Assembly (NCBI GenBank): GCA_905233625.1
Contig: CAJOFJ010000003.1
Span: 1 to 64,000, forward strand
Direction of reading: 5' to 3'
Source of the DNA: an uncultured Bacteroidales bacterium
GTDB taxonomy: Bacteria; Bacteroidota; Bacteroidia; Bacteroidales; WCHB1-69
DNA length: 64,000 bases
A program made the position numbers and the translations under genes. The notes under the pieces are model-generated. The model worked only from the letters and a program-made list of their open reading frames with translations. It was not told the origin of the DNA and made no database searches. This document shows, piece after piece, positions 8,695-16,712 of the stretch (positions within the stretch are counted from its first letter, which is position 1; each line of letters begins with the position of its first letter).

Positions 8695-8730
8695 TAATTT
8701 TGCTTTTGTTATAATTATTTTATAATTTTG
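8695..8730 (+). promoter_or_regulatory. tandem TAATTTTG boxes before the Ntn hydrolase
   Basis: Two TAATTTTGC boxes, at 8695-8702 and 8723-8730, match the TAnnTTTG consensus in the 107-bp gap between the unknown gene and the Ntn hydrolase. The hydrolase may therefore be transcribed on its own. Confidence 0.45.
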
Positions 8731-8780
8731 CTTTTTGATTTAATTTTATGGTTAACATTTAATTTGATATAAGAATAGAT

Positions 8781-9488
8781 ATGTCTTTTATTATTGCATT
8801 ACATATAGGGGAAGGACTTGTGATGGCAAGTGATAGTCGTATCACTTATAATACCACGTCAAATGATGTTAATGGTGTTAAATCTATACAATTAGGGATA
8901 CATTTCTCTAATTCTACTCCAAAAACTTTTCTGACATCATCAAATGTTGGTATTTCATATTGTGGTGATTCTTCTATTAATAATAAACCTATAACTGGAT
9001 ATATAGAAAGTTTTGTAGAAGAACATAAAGATGATACGGTGAAAACAATTAAAGATGCAGTGATTCCATATTTCACTGAACTGGTAGCGAATTTGAATAC
9101 GACCTTTATTATAGGTGGATACGCAAATGAAGAAGGCGGTATTAAGCAGAAACTATATAGGATTAACACAAAAACCAAGAAAGTGGAGGATGTTGACACT
9201 TCTACTCAAGGTGCATTGTGGAGTGGGGAAATTGATGTGATGAGTAGGGTCTTAACAACGGTTTACAGTAAAACGGGTGAAAACAAGTATGACGAGATCG
9301 TTTCTTATCCTATCTTGTGGCAATATTTTACATTACAAGATGCAGTTGATTTTGCTCGTTATGCTATTAAGACCACTATTGATACTATAAAATTTCAAAG
9401 TAGGGTAAAAACCGTAGGGGGACCTATTGATATTCTTGTGATAAAACCTACCGAAGCTTTCTGGATTGAGAAAAGACGACTACAATAA
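8781..9488 (+). CDS. proteasome/Anbu-like Ntn hydrolase
   Basis: Protein of 235 residues. The N-terminus MSFIIALHIGEGLVMASDSR follows the pattern of HslV, Anbu and 20S beta subunits. After removal of Met1, Ser2 would be the nucleophile, and Asp18 and Arg20 fall at the canonical positions 17 and 19 of mature beta subunits. A Lys (Lys48, in STPKTF) precedes NVGISYCGDSS, which matches the strand following the structural Lys of the family. Length is close to Anbu. Ser in place of Thr as nucleophile is unusual for proteasome-type peptidases. No unfoldase is encoded beside it. The fold call is an inference from motif pattern; the substrate and any role in defence are unknown. Confidence 0.65.
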   Translation: MSFIIALHIGEGLVMASDSRITYNTTSNDVNGVKSIQLGIHFSNSTPKTFLTSSNVGISYCGDSSINNKPITGYIESFVEEHKDDTVKTIKDAVIPYFTELVANLNTTFIIGGYANEEGGIKQKLYRINTKTKKVEDVDTSTQGALWSGEIDVMSRVLTTVYSKTGENKYDEIVSYPILWQYFTLQDAVDFARYAIKTTIDTIKFQSRVKTVGGPIDILVIKPTEAFWIEKRRLQ

Positions 9489-9544
9489 ATGACATGAGGT
9501 TCTATTGTTTATAAAACACCACGTTCCCATCTCCAAAAAAATCG

Positions 9545-9552
9545 TATCTTTG
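9545..9552 (+). promoter_or_regulatory. TATCTTTG -7 box of the restriction-modification operon
   Basis: Perfect -7 box followed by CACC. Transcription from here would give a leader of about 230 nt that contains the structured RNA at 9655-9789 before the first methylase start. Confidence 0.7.
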
Positions 9553-9654
9553 CACCCTAAAATAAAAACAGAAACTAAAACCAAATAATCAATAACAAAC
9601 CAATAAAAGAATAGAAAAATAACCAACATATTATAAAGCGTTTTCGCTCCTACT

Positions 9655-9789
9655 GACTTCTTGAAGTTCCACAAATCGAGTCCAGTTTAGTAAAGCGGTA
9701 AACGCTCACGAGCAATCGTGGGCTTTACTTATATACTGGGCAGGTCGTGGAACACCTAAGAAGTCGTAAGCAAAGTTCCACGATTTTTT
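9655..9789 (+). ncRNA. structured leader RNA with terminator/antiterminator layout
   Basis: Nested perfect helices: GACTTCTT (9655-9662) with AAGAAGTC (9758-9765); GTTCCAC (9666-9672) with GTGGAAC (9747-9753); CCAGT (9682-9686) with ACTGG (9735-9739); AGTAAAGC (9689-9696) with GCTTTACT (9722-9729); and CACGA/TCGTG (9707-9720) closed by a GCAA tetraloop. TCGTGGAAC (9745-9753) can instead pair with GTTCCACGA (9775-9783), directly followed by six T: a Rho-independent terminator that excludes the second helix. The ATG of the methylase is the next base after the T run. The layout is that of an attenuator or riboswitch, or of a small stable RNA. I do not recognise the class. Confidence 0.7.
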
Positions 9790-10437
9790 ATGCCCAGTAA
9801 CGAAAACCCAAAACAAATCAAAAGCCGCCAGCGGGTGGCTGACCATGGCGAGGTGTTCACCAATCCACGCGAGGTGAACGCCATGCTCGATCTGGTGCGC
9901 GACGAGTCCTTCCGGCTCGACAGTTGCTTCCTCGAGCCCGCCTGCGGCGACGGCAATTTCCTCATTGAGATTCTGCGCCGCAAACTCTCCCTTTTGAAAG
10001 ACATCAAATCCCAAACCGAATGGGAGTTCAAAAGCCTCATTGCAGTTGGCTCTTGCTATGGTATCGACCTCCTGCCCGACAATGCTGAGGTTTGTCGAGA
10101 GAGACTGTTTGTCGAGATAAGCGGTCAAATTGGCAAAAAGGAGTCCTCGGATGGCTATGAAGAAAGCCTCCGATACATGCTAAAAAAGAACATTGTCTGC
10201 GGTGATGCGTTGACCTATCGTACTGCAGAAAACAAGCCTATCAGCTTCTGCGAGTGGACACCTATTGCCGGTAGTATGCAGTTTTCACGACGTGACTTTC
10301 AATTTGATTTTCTTGTTACACAAAGCCACCAGTATAGTCTCTTCGATGAGCAGGGTGAGTCGCAAAGTTTTGACGAGCCTGTTCGTACTTATCCTCCATT
10401 GCATTATACCCAACTTTATAGATATGACTTACTATAG
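9790..10437 (+). CDS. N6-adenine methylase-like protein, small subunit
   Basis: Protein of 215 residues. GEVFTNPREVNAMLDLV near residues 20-36 and FLEPACGDGNFLIEIL (about 47-62) are the entry region and SAM-binding motif I of N6-adenine methylases; CYGIDLLPDNAEVCRERL supplies the acidic ribose-binding residue. Where motif IV (NPPY) should follow, the sequence reads FDFLVTQSHQYSLF, so the catalytic tetrapeptide is missing. It overlaps the next methylase by 14 bp (ATG 10424 inside its 3' end), so translation is probably coupled. It may be a SAM-binding partner rather than an active enzyme. The ATG directly abuts the terminator T run upstream. Confidence 0.8.
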   Translation: MPSNENPKQIKSRQRVADHGEVFTNPREVNAMLDLVRDESFRLDSCFLEPACGDGNFLIEILRRKLSLLKDIKSQTEWEFKSLIAVGSCYGIDLLPDNAEVCRERLFVEISGQIGKKESSDGYEESLRYMLKKNIVCGDALTYRTAENKPISFCEWTPIAGSMQFSRRDFQFDFLVTQSHQYSLFDEQGESQSFDEPVRTYPPLHYTQLYRYDLL

Positions 10438-11920
10438 CCCCGACATCCTCAATTGTTTGGCTAACCTGAGCAGCGATGAGGTTTTTACCTCTCCAGAGTT
10501 GGCTAACCGTATGCTTGACTTGTTGCCACAGGAGCTGTTCCGCAGTTCCAAGACACGATTTCTCGATCCTTGTAGCAAAAGCGGTGTTTTCCTTCGCGAG
10601 ATTGCCAAACGACTGCTGGCTGGTCTCGAAGAGCAGATTCCCGACTTGCAACAACGCATCAACCACATTATGATGAAGCAGGTCTTCGGTATTGCGTGCA
10701 CCGACCTCACTGCCGAGATGAGCCGCCGTACACTTTACTGCACCAAGCAGGCCAACGGCAAATATAGTGTCAGTACGGTTTTTCGTGACACTCAAGGGAA
10801 CTTGCGCTATGATCGCTGCCGCCACACATGGAATGTGCAAGGCCGCTGCGAGTACTGCGGTGCCAGCCAAAGCGAGTATCTTCGTGCAGACTCTCGTGAA
10901 ACTTACGCCTATCCGTTTATTCACAAAAGTATCAATGAAATATTCCATAAAGATATGCAATTCGATGTAATTATAGGTAATCCGCCGTACCAGTTAGATG
11001 ATGGTGGTTATGGTGCCAGTGCGAGACCAGTATATCCACATTTTGTTCAACAAGCAAAAAAAGTTAATCCACGGTATATTTGTATGATTATACCTGCACG
11101 TTGGTATGCGGGAGGAAAAGAATTAAATGATTTTAGAGACGATATGTTAAGGGATAATAGGATACGTGTGATTCATGATATGCCTAATGCTTCGGATTGT
11201 TTCCCGGGGGTAGAAATAAAAGGTGGTGTATGTATTTTCCTTTGGAATAGAGATGAGAGAGGAAATGTGATAGTAAAGACATTTAGAGAAAGGGAGGAAA
11301 TGTCATCAATGTCAAGACAATTGCTTGAAAAAGGATGTGATACGTTTATCCGACAAAATGAAGCTATAAGCATTCTTCATAAAGTACAAAAAAACAAAGA
11401 GAAACCCTATAGCACGATTATTCATCCAGCGATGACTTTTGGACTAAGAAGTTATGTGAAGGATTTTGAAAGAGATGATGCAGCAAAAGGATATACAAAA
11501 GTATTTGCTCAGAGAACGATGGGTTATATAAAGACTTCTGAAATCAAGAGTGGAAAAGAGTACATTGATAAGTGGAAGGTCATTGTACCTGAAGCAATTG
11601 GTTCAGGAGAAATGGGGAAAGACATTGTAAAACCCATCTTATGTGAACCTAATACAATAAATACAGAGACTTATATTATGAATGGGCCATTCAAATCAAA
11701 AGAGGAAGCAATGAATGCTATTACTTACATAAAGACAAAGTTTTTCCACTTTATGCTTGGCTTAAAAAAAATAACTCAACATACTACGCAAAAGGTATAT
11801 GAACTTGTTCCCCTTCAAGACTTCTCCCATCCCTGGACAGACGAAATGCTGTACAAGAAATATGACTTAGACAAGGATGAGATTGCCTTTATTGAGAGCA
11901 TGATACGCCCAATGGAATAA
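10424..11920 (+). CDS. Eco57I/Alw26I-type adenine DNA methyltransferase
   Basis: Protein of 498 residues. SSDEVFTSPELANRMLDLLP and FLDPCSKSGVFLREIAKRL form the motif I region in the KSG variant known from Alw26I/Eco31I-type methylases. A CxxC...CGAS zinc-like cluster follows around 139-146, and the catalytic motif IV is FDVIIGNPPYQL. The rest is a target-recognition region. I place the start at ATG 10424, not at the upstream frame start, because similarity begins there and it overlaps the previous gene by 14 bp. Base composition changes inside the gene: about 10960-11810 is strikingly A+T-rich while both flanks are G+C-rich, which suggests replacement of the recognition half. Confidence 0.88.
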   Translation: MTYYSPDILNCLANLSSDEVFTSPELANRMLDLLPQELFRSSKTRFLDPCSKSGVFLREIAKRLLAGLEEQIPDLQQRINHIMMKQVFGIACTDLTAEMSRRTLYCTKQANGKYSVSTVFRDTQGNLRYDRCRHTWNVQGRCEYCGASQSEYLRADSRETYAYPFIHKSINEIFHKDMQFDVIIGNPPYQLDDGGYGASARPVYPHFVQQAKKVNPRYICMIIPARWYAGGKELNDFRDDMLRDNRIRVIHDMPNASDCFPGVEIKGGVCIFLWNRDERGNVIVKTFREREEMSSMSRQLLEKGCDTFIRQNEAISILHKVQKNKEKPYSTIIHPAMTFGLRSYVKDFERDDAAKGYTKVFAQRTMGYIKTSEIKSGKEYIDKWKVIVPEAIGSGEMGKDIVKPILCEPNTINTETYIMNGPFKSKEEAMNAITYIKTKFFHFMLGLKKITQHTTQKVYELVPLQDFSHPWTDEMLYKKYDLDKDEIAFIESMIRPME

Positions 11921-11934
11921 TAAAAAACTTGATT

Positions 11935-14454
11935 ATGCAGACCATAGACCAAATCCTTCCTAACAGCCGGCGAGCGGTGCCGCAGATATACATGTATGAC
12001 GATACATCGTTTCCGGGATGGATCAAAATAGGACAGACCACCCGTGCTGATGTGCGGAAACGCATTGACGAGCAGCACCCAATCACTGAACCGCACAAGA
12101 CCTACCACCTGCTGTGGCACGATAATGCTTTTTATGCCGATGGCAGCGGTGAGAGCTTCAGTGACCATGACCTGCACGAGTGCCTGCGTCGTATGGGCAA
12201 GGAACTTATCGGTGAGTGGTGCCGTTGCTCATTGCGAGAGGCACAAGCGGCATACGTGGCAGTGCGCCACCGCGACACAGTCGTGGAAACAGTACGTGAC
12301 CTTGACTACAAAATGCGCGACGAACAGGCACAGGCTGTAAAGCAGACGGCAGACTATTTTGCCAAAATGGACGAAGAGGAACCTGACCGTCCCAGCCACT
12401 ATCTGTGGAACGCCAAGATGCGCTTCGGCAAGACTTTCGCCACTTATCAGTTGGCTAAACGCATGGGTGCTAAACGTGTGCTGGTGCTTACCTTCAAACC
12501 TGCTGTGGAGGACTCTTGGCGCGATGATTTGTTGCGCCATCGTGATTTCAAAGGCTGGCAATACTACAGCAGTCGTGATACTGATAATTCTAAACTTTCA
12601 AGCCTAAACTCTCAACTTCCTTTGGTTGTTTTCGGCTCCTTCCAAGACTATCTCGGCAGGGACCGCTACGGAAACATCAAATCCAAGAACGAGTGGGTTC
12701 ACAGCATCCATTGGGATTTGATTGTGCTGGATGAGTACCATTTTGGCGCATGGAATGACAATGCCAAGAGTTTGCTCGACCTCGGAGATGCTGAGGCCAA
12801 AAAGCGGCAGGCAGAGGAGGATGAGGTGATGAGTGAGAGCGGCATCGATGTGGAAAGCGGGCGCGCCTGGGACGACAGCGATGTGCCCATCACGGGCAAA
12901 CACTACCTCTACCTCAGCGGTACCCCTTTCCGCGCTCTTGCCACGGGCGAATTCATGGAAAGCCAGATCTTCAACTGGACCTATCAGGACGAGCAGGCAC
13001 GAAAAGAAACTATCGGCGGTCCTTATTTGGAGATGCCCACCATGGTGATGATGACCTACCAGATGCCGCAGGACCTTGGGGCGATGATTGAGCAATGGGG
13101 TATGGACGGCTTCGACCTAAACGAGTTCTTCAGAGCCGAAGGCAAGACTTTCGTCCATGAAAAGGCGGTGCAGAAATGGCTTGACATTATCCGTGGCAAA
13201 GCTCCTATTTTCGGTGATGGAAGTTCACCCCTCAATGTGCGTCCTGCTTTGCCTTTTGAGGACACTCGCCTGCTTGACCTCTGTGCCCATACAATGTGGT
13301 TCCTGCCTAATGTGGCTTCGTGCAATGCCATGGAAGCGCTGTTGCACCGTCCTGCCAACGGATTCTATCAGAACTACACTATCATCAACTGTAGCGGTAT
13401 CAAAGCTGGTATCGGGGTGGATGCCCTCGGTCCAGTACGCGAAGCCATGGGCGACAATCCGTTGAAAACACGCACCATCACGCTGACTTGCGGCAAACTG
13501 ACCACTGGAGTCACTTTGCGTCCTCTGGGAGGACTGCTGATGTTACGCAACTGCTCAAGCCCGGAAACATACTTCCAGACTGCTTTCCGCGTGCAAAGTC
13601 CATGGACAGCCACCGACGAGGAAGACCCCTCGAAACGGACCATCCTCAAGCCCACCTGCTATGTCTTCGATTTCGCGCCCAACCGTGCCCTGCGCGAGGT
13701 GGTGACATACGCCAACCAGCTGGATGTAGATAGCAATCGTCGTATCACCGACAAGGTGGATGAGTTCATCAATTTCCTGCCCATCCTGCAATTCGACGGC
13801 AGCTCGATGAAGCGGGTGGATGCCACCGAAATCCTTGACTTTGTGGATAATGGCACCAGCGGCACGCTGCTGGCACGCCGTTGGAACAGCGCACAACTGG
13901 TCAATGTCGATAATGCTACTTTACAACGAGTGCTTGACAACCCCGAAGCTTTGGCTACCATCATGAAAATTGAGGGTTTCCGTGCCTTGGGCAGCGATAT
14001 TATAGAGAACATTGTCAATCGTGCCGAGAAAATCAAGAAGCTTAAACGGGAGGCTGGCGAAGGCGGTGGCAGCAGCAAGAAGAAAGAATTGACGCAGGAG
14101 GAGAAGGAGTATCGTTCCAAACGGCGCGAGGTGCAGGAGAAACTGATGAAGTTCGCCACAAGAATCCCCATCTTCATGTATCTCACCGATTACCGCGAGG
14201 AGAGTTTGGAGGATGTCATCCGCAAGTTAGAACCAAGTTTGTTTGAGCGTGTCACGGGGTTAACCATTGACGATTTTGACCTGCTGTTGCGAGTAGGTGT
14301 ATTCAACCGGGCCCAGATGAACGACGCCATCTTGAAGTTCCGCCGCTACGAAGACGCTTCCCTCGCCTACACCGGCGTCAACCGCCACGCTTCCGACACC
14401 CGCATCGGGCTGATGGACAGCACCGTGCCCATTGAGGGGATGGTGAACGTGTAG
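11935..14454 (+). CDS. restriction subunit: GIY-YIG nuclease fused to SF2 helicase
   Basis: Protein of 839 residues from ATG 11935; the frame also opens two codons earlier at TTG. Residues 15-100 match the T5orf172 branch of GIY-YIG nucleases: IYMY, GWIKIGQTTR and DVRKRIDEQ. From about 130 a superfamily-2 helicase follows: Walker-A-like KMRFGKTFATYQL, the DExH box as LDEYHFG, and motif III as LSGTPFRAL, then a C-terminal helicase domain with TFRVQSPW-like motif VI. It is the cleaving and translocating subunit of the restriction system, 14 bp behind the methylase. A heptad-like insert, coding SKLSSLNSQLP, lies near residue 220. Catalytic residues of the GIY-YIG domain seem mostly kept. Confidence 0.85.
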   Translation: MQTIDQILPNSRRAVPQIYMYDDTSFPGWIKIGQTTRADVRKRIDEQHPITEPHKTYHLLWHDNAFYADGSGESFSDHDLHECLRRMGKELIGEWCRCSLREAQAAYVAVRHRDTVVETVRDLDYKMRDEQAQAVKQTADYFAKMDEEEPDRPSHYLWNAKMRFGKTFATYQLAKRMGAKRVLVLTFKPAVEDSWRDDLLRHRDFKGWQYYSSRDTDNSKLSSLNSQLPLVVFGSFQDYLGRDRYGNIKSKNEWVHSIHWDLIVLDEYHFGAWNDNAKSLLDLGDAEAKKRQAEEDEVMSESGIDVESGRAWDDSDVPITGKHYLYLSGTPFRALATGEFMESQIFNWTYQDEQARKETIGGPYLEMPTMVMMTYQMPQDLGAMIEQWGMDGFDLNEFFRAEGKTFVHEKAVQKWLDIIRGKAPIFGDGSSPLNVRPALPFEDTRLLDLCAHTMWFLPNVASCNAMEALLHRPANGFYQNYTIINCSGIKAGIGVDALGPVREAMGDNPLKTRTITLTCGKLTTGVTLRPLGGLLMLRNCSSPETYFQTAFRVQSPWTATDEEDPSKRTILKPTCYVFDFAPNRALREVVTYANQLDVDSNRRITDKVDEFINFLPILQFDGSSMKRVDATEILDFVDNGTSGTLLARRWNSAQLVNVDNATLQRVLDNPEALATIMKIEGFRALGSDIIENIVNRAEKIKKLKREAGEGGGSSKKKELTQEEKEYRSKRREVQEKLMKFATRIPIFMYLTDYREESLEDVIRKLEPSLFERVTGLTIDDFDLLLRVGVFNRAQMNDAILKFRRYEDASLAYTGVNRHASDTRIGLMDSTVPIEGMVNV

Positions 14455-14456
14455 AG

Positions 14457-14494
14457 GGTGATTGCCTTTATTGAGAACTTGATGCGTCCGATTG
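14457..14494 (+). pseudogene. remnant of a second methylase 3' end
   Basis: Thirty-six bases starting ATTGCCTTTATTGAGAACTT closely match the last codons of the methylase gene at 11883-11918. In frame it reads IAFIENLMRPIE against IAFIESMIRPME. No other part of a methylase gene is present. This is the tail of a lost paralogous methylase or specificity cassette, directly downstream of the helicase stop. Confidence 0.65.
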
Positions 14495-14499
14495 AACAT

Positions 14500-14652
14500 T
14501 ATGGCAGCGACATTCTTCGCCTCGGAGAGGCGACACGCACGCAGTGCAATTAACACCATACAAGCGAAGCGCAGTGTGGTGCAAGAGGATGCGGAGTGCG
14601 GTGTGGTGATGGGAGAGTGCACAAACTATGGGCATCTCGGAGAGATGCGACA
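14500..14652 (-). repeat. REP-like block downstream of transposase 1
   Basis: Reverse-complement copies of the modules seen at 4675-4944 and 15160-15490: CTCGGAGAGGCGACACGCA, GCAATTAACACCATACAAGC, GCGCAGTGTGGT, and a terminal hairpin GGCATCTCGGAGAGATGC. The array abuts the stop codon of the transposase. Confidence 0.75.
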
Positions 14653-14653
14653 A

Positions 14654-15103
14654 TCAGTCCTTGAGAAAGTACTCTTCCCTGATGGCAACCCCGTTCTCCG
14701 TCAGGAACTCCCTGTACTCTTCCGCAAACGTCTTCTGACTATGATGCTCCTTCTGCTTGGCAATATAGCCGACTATCATGTCCTTATCTCGAAGATTGTA
14801 GGAAAATCCAGCATACTCCTTAGACCATCCGTCAAAAAGCGGGAAATCAGGATTGGCCTTGAGCCACTTGCTGGAGGCAATTTTGAGTTCTTGGACAAAT
14901 TTGGACATAGCCAAGGTTGCAGGCAGGGATACAAAAAGGTGTACATGGTTGGGCATGCCTCCAATGCGGTAAAGGTGGCCGTCCTTGTTGTTAATGAACC
15001 CAAGGATATAGGAGTAAAGCTCGCGCTCGTGCTCCTCCACTATGGCGGGAATGCTGCGATGGGTGCGGAGGATAATATGATAAGATGTCTGTGTGTAGCT
15101 CAT
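14654..15103 (-). CDS. REP-associated (IS200-like Y1) transposase 1
   Basis: Protein of 149 residues of the Y1_Tnp family: GGMPNHVHLFVSL holds the HUH histidines, and GYIAKQKEHH holds the catalytic Tyr. The start MSYTQTSYHIILRT is typical of the family. Such single-copy transposases (RAYTs) cut single-stranded DNA at short palindromes and are thought to spread REP elements. It is flanked on both sides by the TATGGTGTTAATTGCGCC subfamily of palindromes. The gene is complete, with no insertion-sequence ends, so it is better read as a domesticated RAYT than a mobile IS. Confidence 0.88.
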   Translation of the reverse strand: MSYTQTSYHIILRTHRSIPAIVEEHERELYSYILGFINNKDGHLYRIGGMPNHVHLFVSLPATLAMSKFVQELKIASSKWLKANPDFPLFDGWSKEYAGFSYNLRDKDMIVGYIAKQKEHHSQKTFAEEYREFLTENGVAIREEYFLKD

Positions 15104-15159
15104 GGGTATTTGTTTTTTGAGAAGTAACGAGGAGATGGTTGGATTATTGTTTTAGTGGC

Positions 15160-15490
15160 ATCTCTTCGAGATGCTTATACCGATAGTGCCCGTTACACCA
15201 CACTGCGCTCCGCTTGTATGGTGTTAATTGCGCCTGGCGGCGCATGCCATGCCTCCGGCATGTAGTCCCATGTCGGTGTCGGGCTACGTCATGTGCGCTC
15301 ACCACACTGCGCAACTTCGTTGCTTGTATGGTGTTAATTGCGCCTGGCGGCGCGTGTCATGCCTCCGGCATGTAGTCCCATGTCGGTGTCGGGCTACGTC
15401 ATGCGCGCTCACTACACTGCGCGACTGCGTCGCTTGTATGGTGTTAATTGCGCCTGACGGCGCGTGTCATGCTTTCGGCATTATTGGTAA
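15160..15490. repeat. REP-like array upstream of transposase 1
   Basis: Three tandem copies, about 120 bp apart, of CACACTGCGC...TTGCTTGTATGGTGTTAATT, GCGCCTGGCGGCGC and CATGCCTCCGGCATG, with the spacer CCCATGTCGGTGTCGGGCTA. Stems differ between copies but stay complementary (CGCAACTTCGTTGCT, CGCGACTGCGTCGCT, CGCTCCGCTTG). No gene is visible. Confidence 0.8.
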
Positions 15491-15526
15491 TAAAAAAAGG
15501 AGGTTGAGACCAACCTCCTTTTTTTA
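15491..15526. terminator. Rho-independent terminator after pnp
   Basis: AAGGAGGTTG and CAACCTCCTT form a 10-bp stem with A and T runs on either side, so it can act in both directions. It lies just downstream of the pnp stop at 15534. Confidence 0.85.
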
Positions 15527-15533
15527 TTGAGAA

Positions 15534-16712
15534 TTATTTGTTTTCGGCTTTTCTTGGACCTCTGGGATGGTTGCCACGGGGACCACCATTGTGGTTACCA
15601 CCGTTGCCATTGCCGCTGGGTCTCGGCTTGCGCTCGGGTTCTACATAACCTTCCGGCTTGGGAAGCAGAGCCTTGTGAGACAGCTTGTACTTGCCGGTCT
15701 TTTCGTCGATGGCAATCAGCTTCACTTCGATTTCGTCGCCAACAGACAAGATGCCGTCGAAGCTTTCCAAACGGCGGTATTCCATCTCGGAGATGTGCAT
15801 CATACCGTCCTGGCCAGGCAGGAATTCAATGAATGCGCCAAAGGGCAGGATGCTCTTCACCACACCTTTGTATGTTTCGCCCACCTCAGGAACCTGGGTA
15901 ATAGCCTTGATCTTGGCAACAGCTGCGTTGATGTCATCGACATTGGCAGCGGCGATATCTACCACGCCAAACTCGCCAACTTCTTCGATGTTGATGGTGG
16001 TGTTGGTCTCACGCTGCATTTCCTGGATAATCTTGCCACCAGGGCCAATGATAGCGCCGATGAATTCTTTTGGCACCTTCATCTGGACGATACGCGGCAC
16101 GAAAGGCTTGTAATCCTCTCTCGGTGCTGGCATGGCCTCTTTGATTTTGTTCAGGATGAACAGACGGCCTCTCTTGGCCTGTTCCAATGCCTCGGCCATT
16201 CTTTCAGAAGAAAGACCGTTAATTTTGATATCCATCTGGCAAGCGGTGATACCGTCTTCGGTACCGCAGACCTTGAAGTCCATGTCACCGAGGTGGTCTT
16301 CATCACCCAAAATATCGGACAGGATGGCGTATTTGCCAGTTTCTTCGTCGGTAATCAAACCCATAGCGATACCAGAAACGGGTTTCTTCATCTTCACACC
16401 GCAATCCAGCAGTGCTAAGGTGCCGGCGCAAACTGTAGCCATGGAAGAGCTACCATTGGATTCCAGAATATCGGAAACGATACGCACGGTATAGGGAAAA
16501 TCGGGGTCGTCGAACGGGATCATCGGCTTCAGGGCGCGGTTGGCCAGGTTGCCGTGACCGATTTCGCGACGGCCAGTGCTGCGGATGGGCTTCACTTCAC
16601 CTACAGAGAATGGCGGGAAGTTGTAGTGGAGCAAGAAGCGGTTAGTGCCTTCGATGATGGCACCGTCAATCACTTGCTCATCCAGTTTGGTACCGAGGGT
16701 ACAGGTGGCCAA
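15534..16712 (-). CDS. pnp: polyribonucleotide nucleotidyltransferase, C-terminal part (frameshifted)
   Basis: This frame carries the second RNase PH domain from its middle onward, the KH domain ([17 protein letters not shown]), the S1 domain ([20 protein letters not shown]) and a Gly/Asn/Arg-rich tail. PNPase degrades RNA 3'-5' with phosphate. The frame continues upstream of 16712 as [20 protein letters not shown], matching where the N-terminal part is interrupted near 16785-16792. The given start is only the first possible start codon (TTG). See the N-terminal entry: the two frames belong to one gene. Confidence 0.88.
   Translation of the reverse strand: MATCTLGTKLDEQVIDGAIIEGTNRFLLHYNFPPFSVGEVKPIRSTGRREIGHGNLANRALKPMIPFDDPDFPYTVRIVSDILESNGSSSMATVCAGTLALLDCGVKMKKPVSGIAMGLITDEETGKYAILSDILGDEDHLGDMDFKVCGTEDGITACQMDIKINGLSSERMAEALEQAKRGRLFILNKIKEAMPAPREDYKPFVPRIVQMKVPKEFIGAIIGPGGKIIQEMQRETNTTINIEEVGEFGVVDIAAANVDDINAAVAKIKAITQVPEVGETYKGVVKSILPFGAFIEFLPGQDGMMHISEMEYRRLESFDGILSVGDEIEVKLIAIDEKTGKYKLSHKALLPKPEGYVEPERKPRPSGNGNGGNHNGGPRGNHPRGPRKAENK

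Noticed and set aside
9655-9789. Retron msr-msd RNA
   Set aside because: No reverse transcriptase gene lies nearby, and the terminator abuts a methylase start; the attenuator reading is simpler.
14492-15127. Plus-strand open frame of 211 codons
   Set aside because: It is antisense to the IS200-like transposase, which has clear HUH and Tyr motifs.
15228-15530. 100-codon frame upstream of transposase 1
   Set aside because: It is the translation of three tandem REP-like units.
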